DNA of 5,242 nt, from positions 1 through 5,242 of the forward strand of contig JALWUZ010000178.1 of NCBI GenBank assembly GCA_027079895.1, read 5' to 3'. The notes beneath the pieces were generated by a model. The model was given only the letters and a program-made list of their open reading frames with translations. It searched no databases and was not told where the DNA came from. This document shows positions 1-5,242 of the stretch, piece after piece. Within the stretch, counting starts at the first letter, position 1, and the number at the start of each line of letters is the position of its first letter. The position numbers and the translations under genes were made by a program. The stretch comes from Anaerolineae bacterium (GTDB taxonomy: Bacteria > Chloroflexota > Anaerolineae > B4-G1).

Positions 1-1052
1 ATGTGGGGAGGCGTCAGCGCGTCCCGCAACGGCTCAACGGGGTGCGCCGTGCGCGTCCACTCGATGAGGTAGTTCGCCAGGGCGATGATGCTGCGGGTCG
101 AGCGGCCTGAGTTGGGCAACTCCCGCCGCTGCACGCCCGGCTCGTCGAGGAAGCGGCGTAGGAAGTAGGGGCTGGCGGTGGTGAAGGTCTCGTAAATCGC
201 CTGATTGGGGTCGCCGACCCGCACCCAGTTGCCGTCGGGGCCGCTCAGGAGCCGCAGGATGGCCTCCTGCAAGCGACTGCTGTCCTGGGCCTCGTCTTCC
301 AGGATGAAGGGCCAGCGGTGCCGCAGCCGCGCCAGGTAGTCGGCGTCCGACCGGAGGGCCTGGTAGGCCAGCAGCACCAGGTCGTCGAAGTCCACCCCGC
401 CCCGGTAGGCCAGTCCCCGCTGATAGTCCTCGTAGATGGCGCAGCACATCTCCAACAGGTCGTGAGGCGGGGTCCGCGCTGCCGCCAGCCGTTGACGCAG
501 GTCGGCCGGGGCGAGCCGCAGGTCTTTGGCCTGCCGGATGAACTCGCCGGCGATCTGGGAGACTAATTTCGGCCACTCCACCTCCCGTATCCGGCGCAGT
601 TTCCCCTCGTTGGTCAGCAGTTCGGGGGCGAGATAGGCGGCGAGGAAATCGGGATGCTCCTTGACCCAGACCCGCACCACGTCCTGACGAATCTGGTCGG
701 CCTCCCGCTCGTCCACGATCTGGAACCCGTCGGAGAGGCCGACCAGGGCGGGCCGCTCCCGCACGATGTCGTGGGCCAGACCGTGCAGCGTCCGCACCCG
801 GTAGCCGATGTTGGGCAGGAGGCCGCTTTCCCGGATGAATCCGGCCACCCGCGCGGCGAAATTGTCCACCGCCGAGTTGACCAGCGTGACGATGAGCACC
901 TCCTGGTCGTCGTCGAGGCGGCCGGCGACGATCAGGCGGGCGGCCAGCGCGGAGAGGACGTGGGTCTTGCCGCTGCCGGGCACGGCGGAGACCCCCATCC
1001 GGCCGCCGGTGTAGGCGAGGACTGCTTGCTGTTTGGGGCGTGGCTGGAACAT
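1..1052 (-). CDS. UvrD/PcrA/Rep-type superfamily 1 DNA helicase, C-terminal half outside the window
   Basis: Reading the minus strand from the ATG at 1052-1050 gives 350 codons without a stop up to the window edge. Visible SF1A motifs, in order: a Q-motif-like RPKQQAV (residues 5-11); Walker A AVPGSGKT (23-30; DNA 963-986); a motif Ia-like VTLVNSAVDNFAAR (55-68); motif Ib RTLHGLAHDIVR (87-98); Walker B EDEAQD (252-257; DNA 282-299); motif III VGDPNQAIYETF (279-290); and a motif IV-like stretch ELPNSGRSTRSIIALANYL near residues 315-335. Family members use ATP to move 3'-5' on single-stranded DNA and unwind duplexes in repair or phage defence. They usually have 600-750 residues, so motifs V and VI should lie beyond the left edge. 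The start is firm: an in-frame TAA lies seven codons upstream and no other start codon intervenes. No clear Shine-Dalgarno precedes it. Motif Ia is divergent from the usual TFTNKAA. The family call is secure; the role (repair or Gabija-like defence) is not. Confidence 0.93.
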   Translation of the reverse strand, partial: MFQPRPKQQAVLAYTGGRMGVSAVPGSGKTHVLSALAARLIVAGRLDDDQEVLIVTLVNSAVDNFAARVAGFIRESGLLPNIGYRVRTLHGLAHDIVRERPALVGLSDGFQIVDEREADQIRQDVVRVWVKEHPDFLAAYLAPELLTNEGKLRRIREVEWPKLVSQIAGEFIRQAKDLRLAPADLRQRLAAARTPPHDLLEMCCAIYEDYQRGLAYRGGVDFDDLVLLAYQALRSDADYLARLRHRWPFILEDEAQDSSRLQEAILRLLSGPDGNWVRVGDPNQAIYETFTTASPYFLRRFLDEPGVQRRELPNSGRSTRSIIALANYLIEWTRTAHPVEPLRDALTPPH

Positions 1053-1099
1053 AGGCGGGTGGTGGAGCGGTTAGATGGTCTGTCTATGCACCGGCAAAA

Positions 1100-1408
1100 C
1101 TATCCCACCACCGCAACGTATGGTCTCACTTCGCGCTCCAACCGCTCCTCCATTTTGTCCTCCGCAACGTCCAATTCGTAGTCCATCTGAAGCCCCATCC
1201 AAAACTGTGGCGACATCCCGAAAAATCGCCCTAGTCGCAGCGCGGTATCAGCCGTAATCCCCCGCTTCCCCAACACTATCTCGTTGATTCTCCGCGGTGA
1301 TACCCCTATACTCAAAGCCAAACGATGCTGACTCAACCCCATCGGCTTGAGGAACTCCTCTAGCAGCACCTCTCCGGGATGCACCGGCTTCAACTTCTCA
1401 TCCTTCAT
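1100..1408 (-). CDS. higA: HigA-family antitoxin / XRE-type HTH regulator, without adjacent toxin
   Basis: The 102-residue protein has the hallmarks of the HigA/VapI family: the opening KPVHPGEVLLEEFLKPMGLS (residues 7-26), a Cro/C1-type helix-turn-helix around residues 25-49 (LSQHRLA, IGVSPRRINEIVLGKR), then ITADTALRLGRFFGMSPQFWMGLQ (51-74), a block typical of these antitoxins. Known members bind and neutralise the RelE-like mRNA interferase HigB and repress their own operon. The start at 1408 has an excellent Shine-Dalgarno, AGGAGGG at 1414-1420, with a five-base spacer. In a usual higBA operon the toxin lies directly upstream. Here only 61 bases separate it from the TOPRIM-like gene, and the gene downstream is a helicase, so no HigB is in place. 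G+C is about 55% over 1201-1380 by hand count, well below its neighbours, which fits later acquisition. It may be a solitary regulator of the helicase or its neighbours; that part is inference. Confidence 0.93.
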   Translation of the reverse strand: MKDEKLKPVHPGEVLLEEFLKPMGLSQHRLALSIGVSPRRINEIVLGKRGITADTALRLGRFFGMSPQFWMGLQMDYELDVAEDKMEERLEREVRPYVAVVG

Positions 1409-1418
1409 CCATTCCCTC

Positions 1419-1451
1419 CTACGATAATCCGTCTCGACAACGAGTCAGCAT
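1419..1451 (-). other. 10-codon leader ORF upstream of higA (possible relic of an ATPase gene start)
   Basis: ATG at 1451-1449 opens the short frame MLTRCRDGLS, ending in TAG at 1421-1419. GGAGAG lies just upstream with a four-base spacer, and the stop overlaps the AGGAGGG ribosome binding site of higA, an arrangement suited to translational coupling. The Shine-Dalgarno, start codon and first codons are a near-exact copy of the start of the ATPase gene at 3580, so the frame may be a relic rather than a functional leader peptide. Translation is unproven. Confidence 0.35.
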
Positions 1452-1474
1452 CGCGCTCTCCGGCGGCGGCTATG
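1439..1474. repeat. Imperfect direct repeat, left copy (before higA)
   Basis: The core gtcagcatcgcgctctcc (1444-1461) is identical to 3573-3590. Extending it outward gives 22 of 23 matches over 1439-1461, followed after a four-base length difference by a second identical block ggcggctatg (1465-1474). On the minus strand the unit reads: stop codon TAG of the TOPRIM-like gene, spacer GCCGCC, GGAGAG, ATG CTG AC. The two copies bracket the ATPase/TOPRIM-like gene pair. Confidence 0.85.
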
Positions 1475-2122
1475 CTTGGCACAGTGCCGGATACCGGCGC
1501 AAGACGGCGGCGAGATCGCTTTCCAGGGCGTTGAAGGCCGACAACGCCCGCAAAGGCGAGAAATCATCCACGAGTTCCGCCACCCGACGCGCCCGCTGGC
1601 GGACAGGAAATCGCTTGAGTCGCCGTCCGTGGAGCCCGCTGGCCTGTCTCAAAGCCGCGTGCAGGATAGATTTGGGGTCGGGGAGCCGCTCGATCTGGCG
1701 CAACGGCGGGAGGTTCACCGGCTGGCGGCCCGAACGGTTGCCGGCGGCATGCCTGATGGCCGCCTCGTCGAACAACAGCCAGGCCTCTTGCATCCGCACC
1801 GGCACGACGCACACGTGCGGGGGAAGGTCACGCTCGGCGGCAACCGCCTCGACTGCCTCCTCTATCTCGGCCACACGCTTCTCGCGCGGCTCCCGCTCCG
1901 CGTCGCGGTGGATGAACAGAAGATCGCCGGGGTACAGGTCAACGCTCAGGCGGATTCTGTCGGCCAAGTCCCTGTGACCCTTCGAGGAACGCAGGAGGCG
2001 CAGGTCGGCCCAGGTTGGCTCGATGGGCCGTGATACCCCCTGTTCGAGCAATAGCCAAGTCAGTATCGGCAGGAGGACGGTATCCGAACTGCCGTTAGTC
2101 ACCAGGGTATAACGCAGAGTCC

Positions 2123-2126
<4 letters not shown>
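1470..2126 (-). CDS. TOPRIM-like protein (DUF4276-like), partner of the adjacent AAA ATPase
   Basis: This is a 218-residue soluble protein without signal peptide or membrane segments. Its N-terminus RYTLVTNGSSDTVLLPIL (residues 5-22) has the strand-loop-helix shape of a TOPRIM domain start. Residues 68-77 (DLLFIHRDAE) form a hydrophobic strand ending in an acidic pair, like the TOPRIM DxD strand. VVPVRMQEAWLLFDEAAI (107-124) resembles a block I recall from proteins encoded beside AAA_21 ATPases and labelled DUF4276 or hypothetical. TOPRIM domains in OLD, GajA and AriB act as metal-dependent nucleases, but activity here is inference. The usual glutamate before the glycine is replaced (N11-G12) and the second motif reads DAE, not DxD, so catalysis may be altered or lost. 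The ATG at 2126 overlaps the ATPase stop as ATGA and no strong Shine-Dalgarno is seen, which suggests coupled translation and stoichiometric production with the ATPase. The pairing is well supported; the family name is from memory. Confidence 0.8.
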
Positions 2127-3567
<1,441 letters not shown>

Positions 3568-3580
<13 letters not shown>

Positions 3581-3607
3581 CGCGCTCTCCTGTCCGGGGC
3601 GGCTATG
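3568..3607. repeat. Imperfect direct repeat, right copy (start of the ATPase gene)
   Basis: This is the partner of the repeat at 1439-1474. It contains gtcagcatcgcgctctcc at 3573-3590 and ggcggctatg at 3598-3607, with four extra bases between the two blocks relative to the left copy. On the minus strand it covers the TAG stop of the HEAT-repeat gene (3605-3603), the intergenic spacer, the AGGAGAG ribosome binding site and the ATG CTG ACC start of the ATPase gene. Confidence 0.85.
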
Positions 3608-5114
3608 GATTGTACAGCCCGGCGGCGTTGAGCAGACTGCGGTACATAATCGCCCGCAGGAGCGGATGGTCGCGGATGATGCCCTCCTCGATCGCTTCGG
3701 CGGCGGTCTGGGCGTAGAGCGGGATGCTTACATCATCGTAGATCTGCGCCAGAAGCCAGCCCTGCCGCCGCAGACGGGCGGCGTACAGGCGACGCCGCCG
3801 GTCGTCGAACAGGGCGTCGAGAGCCTCGTCAATCAGGGTTTCGAGGGCCGGATGGCCCGGTTCGGCCCGGCGACGGCGGATGAGCCGGTTGAAGCGGGAG
3901 GCGAAAGCGGGGATCTCGTCCGGGTTGAAAAACCAGTAGTCGAACTCCTCCAGGTCGAGCAAATCGGTGCTCTCGTCCAGGAAATCGTCCCAGTAGGAGG
4001 CGGGCAACTCCGGCATAGGGAACTCCTCCACCTCCCGCTCGTCCTCCCCCTCGACCCAGCCGCGCCAGGCGAGGAAGGGGGGCGGCAGACGGCGACGGGC
4101 ACGCAGGGCGGTCTGGACGGCCCGCTCCACCTCGGCGCGGGCCCGTTCCAGGCGCAGGTCAACGAAAGTCGTCCCGTCGAAGGCCGCGAGCATATCGCGG
4201 AACTCCTCCTCGCTGACGATCGCGCTGAAGCACTCCTTGATCCCCTCCCGGTCGTTGAAAAGGTAGTCCACGACCTGGAGGTCGCCATCGGGACGCTCCC
4301 GGACGACGAAGAGCACCTGTCCGCCGCCGCCGTCAATGGTGCAGATCAAGCAGGCCGAAACCGGGAGCGACGAGACCGGCATCCAATCGGGCAGCCCCTC
4401 CTCCGGCTCGCCGACGCGCACCCGCAGGCGCAGGGCGGCGTTCTCGGCGGCGTGCCGCACCAGTTGGGAGGGGTCGTACTGGCCGCGCTCCTCCAGGATG
4501 GGGATGACGGAGGTGTCCCGCAGCCGTTCCAGACTGTCAATGGCGGCCAGGATGACGTGGTCGTCGCGGTGGTAGAGCATCGCGGCCAGCAGCAAAGTCA
4601 GACGGGGGTCTTCCAGCGGGGCGAGGATGTCGTGGACGTAGGTCTCCGTGACATCCGGCGGGGCCTCCTCGGTGACTTCCAGGAACTCCTCGACGTGCTC
4701 CGGCTGCTGGATGAGCCCCAGCATCTGCTCCAGCGACTCCTGAATCAACGCCTCTGGGTCGGAGATCGCGCGGCGGAAGGTGGCCTCATCCACAGGAGAA
4801 CCGAGCACCTCCAACGTCTGGATGATCATCAGTTTCTCCTGGTCGCTGTACTCCTTGCTGCGGAGCATACGCCGGAGCGGGCGGACGCCGGACCGGGTGC
4901 CCAGTTCCCGCATCAGGATGAGGGCGACGGATCGGGTGTCCTCATCCGGTGACGAAAGCAGGTTGACGACGTAGTGCTCGGCCTCGTCGGCCAGGTCGTG
5001 CAAGGCTCCGATGATGGCTTCTCCCTCGTTCATGTCCATGTCGCCGCTGGTGACGCCCTCGGCGAAGCGGCTGACTAGTTCGGCGACCTGTCGTTGCTGG
5101 TCTTTTTTACTCAC
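3603..5114 (-). CDS. HEAT-repeat protein with uncharacterised C-terminal domain
   Basis: I recognise the N-terminal part only by fold type. Residues about 30-235 consist of paired amphipathic helices with HEAT/PBS-lyase-like spacing, for example SSPDEDTRSVALILMRELG (54-72), RPLRRMLRSKEYSDQEKLMII (78-98) and HRDDHVILAAIDSLERL (182-198). Such scaffolds bind proteins or nucleic acids. From about residue 245 a different, acidic half begins: LPVSACLICTIDGGGGQVLFVVRE (250-273) looks like a beta hairpin, and an aromatic/acidic stretch SYWDDFLDESTDLLDLEEFDYWFF lies at 373-396. I see no catalytic motif and no membrane segment, so it is probably cytoplasmic. The start codon is GTG, supported by GGAGGT at 5121-5126 with a six-base spacer, and it overlaps the stop of the dehydrogenase gene as GTGA, so the two are probably co-translated. 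Function unknown; a scaffold or regulatory role is a guess. Confidence 0.85.
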   Translation of the reverse strand: MSKKDQQRQVAELVSRFAEGVTSGDMDMNEGEAIIGALHDLADEAEHYVVNLLSSPDEDTRSVALILMRELGTRSGVRPLRRMLRSKEYSDQEKLMIIQTLEVLGSPVDEATFRRAISDPEALIQESLEQMLGLIQQPEHVEEFLEVTEEAPPDVTETYVHDILAPLEDPRLTLLLAAMLYHRDDHVILAAIDSLERLRDTSVIPILEERGQYDPSQLVRHAAENAALRLRVRVGEPEEGLPDWMPVSSLPVSACLICTIDGGGGQVLFVVRERPDGDLQVVDYLFNDREGIKECFSAIVSEEEFRDMLAAFDGTTFVDLRLERARAEVERAVQTALRARRRLPPPFLAWRGWVEGEDEREVEEFPMPELPASYWDDFLDESTDLLDLEEFDYWFFNPDEIPAFASRFNRLIRRRRAEPGHPALETLIDEALDALFDDRRRRLYAARLRRQGWLLAQIYDDVSIPLYAQTAAEAIEEGIIRDHPLLRAIMYRSLLNAAGLYNP

Positions 5115-5242
5115 CGGTACACCTCCGGGTTGACACAGTAGGGCAGACGCTCGCCGCGCAGCCCGGCCAGTAAGTTTTCGGCGGCCATCACCGCCATCCG
5201 CTCCCGCGTGGAGACAGTCGCACTGCCGATGTGAGGCAGTAC
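5111..5242 (-). CDS. D-2-hydroxyacid dehydrogenase (glyoxylate/hydroxypyruvate reductase type), C-terminal 43 residues
   Basis: The frame enters at the right window edge and ends at TGA (5113-5111). It reads LPHIGSATVSTRERM, then MAAENLLAGLRGERLPYCVNPEVYR. The PHIGSAT block holds the catalytic histidine of NAD(P)-dependent D-2-hydroxyacid dehydrogenases, and the ending A-x-N-L-x-x-x-L-x-G-E-x-x-P-x-x-VNPEV is the usual C-terminus of glyoxylate/hydroxypyruvate reductases, which reduce glyoxylate or hydroxypyruvate to glycolate or D-glycerate. Some 280 N-terminal residues, with the Rossmann domain, lie outside the window, so the substrate cannot be fixed. The stop overlaps the GTG start of the HEAT-repeat gene by four bases. 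Confidence 0.9.
   Translation of the reverse strand, partial: VLPHIGSATVSTRERMAVMAAENLLAGLRGERLPYCVNPEVYR
5120..5128 (-). promoter_or_regulatory. Ribosome binding site that fixes the GTG start of the HEAT-repeat gene
   Basis: The minus strand reads CCGGAGGTG here, a near-perfect Shine-Dalgarno centred six to seven bases before the GTG at 5114-5112. It lies inside the last codons of the dehydrogenase gene and supports GTG as the true start. Confidence 0.75.

Noticed and set aside
34..576. Minus-strand 180-codon frame rich in Gly, Pro, Ala and Arg
   Set aside because: It overlaps the helicase frame in a different phase. The helicase frame contains Walker A, Walker B and motif III in order, so this one is a shadow.
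1053..1112. Inverted repeat between higA and the helicase as an intrinsic terminator
   Set aside because: The 8-base arms are separated by 39 bases and no T-run follows on the minus strand, so it does not fit a rho-independent terminator.
654..1181. Plus-strand 175-codon frame crossing the helicase and the end of higA
   Set aside because: It runs antisense across two well-supported genes and their junction, with no motif.

Overview
The window is GC-rich DNA (roughly two thirds to three quarters G+C by hand sampling, with a dip to about 55% around one gene). Every gene I can support lies on the minus strand, so transcription reads from the right end toward the left. There is no RNA gene, CRISPR array or recognisable insertion sequence. 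The gene set, GC content and close packing suggest a GC-rich environmental bacterium. Chloroflexota (Anaerolineae/Caldilineae-like) is my best guess, made from the general look of the proteins and not from any marker gene.

In transcription order the layout is as follows. (1) 5242-5111: C-terminal tail of a D-2-hydroxyacid dehydrogenase of the glyoxylate/hydroxypyruvate reductase type. (2) 5114-3603: a 503-residue protein with N-terminal HEAT-like helical repeats and an unrecognised C-terminal half; its GTG start overlaps the previous stop (GTGA). (3) 3580-2123: a 485-residue SMC/RecF/OLD-like AAA ATPase. (4) 2126-1470: a 218-residue TOPRIM-like protein (DUF4276-like by recall) whose ATG overlaps the ATPase stop (ATGA). 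(5) 1408-1100: a HigA-family antitoxin/repressor with no HigB toxin beside it. (6) 1052-1: the N-terminal half of a UvrD/PcrA/Rep-type superfamily 1 helicase, cut by the window edge. Gaps between consecutive genes are 61 bases or less, so one transcript could cover all of them.

The most interesting part is the ATPase/TOPRIM-like pair followed by a UvrD-like helicase. OLD-family ATPase plus TOPRIM plus UvrD helicase is the parts list of the Gabija anti-phage system (GajA fused ATPase-TOPRIM, GajB helicase). Here the ATPase and the TOPRIM-like domain are separate genes and a HigA regulator sits before the helicase. This is an inference from architecture only.

The second notable point is an imperfect direct repeat about 35-40 bases long. 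It lies at both ends of the ATPase/TOPRIM-like pair (about 1439-1474 and 3568-3607) and covers a stop codon, a spacer, a Shine-Dalgarno and the first codons ATG CTG AC. In the right copy these codons begin the ATPase. In the left copy they begin a 10-codon ORF whose stop overlaps the ribosome binding site of higA. This suggests that the two-gene unit was inserted or duplicated as a cassette, or that a second ATPase copy was deleted when higA arrived.
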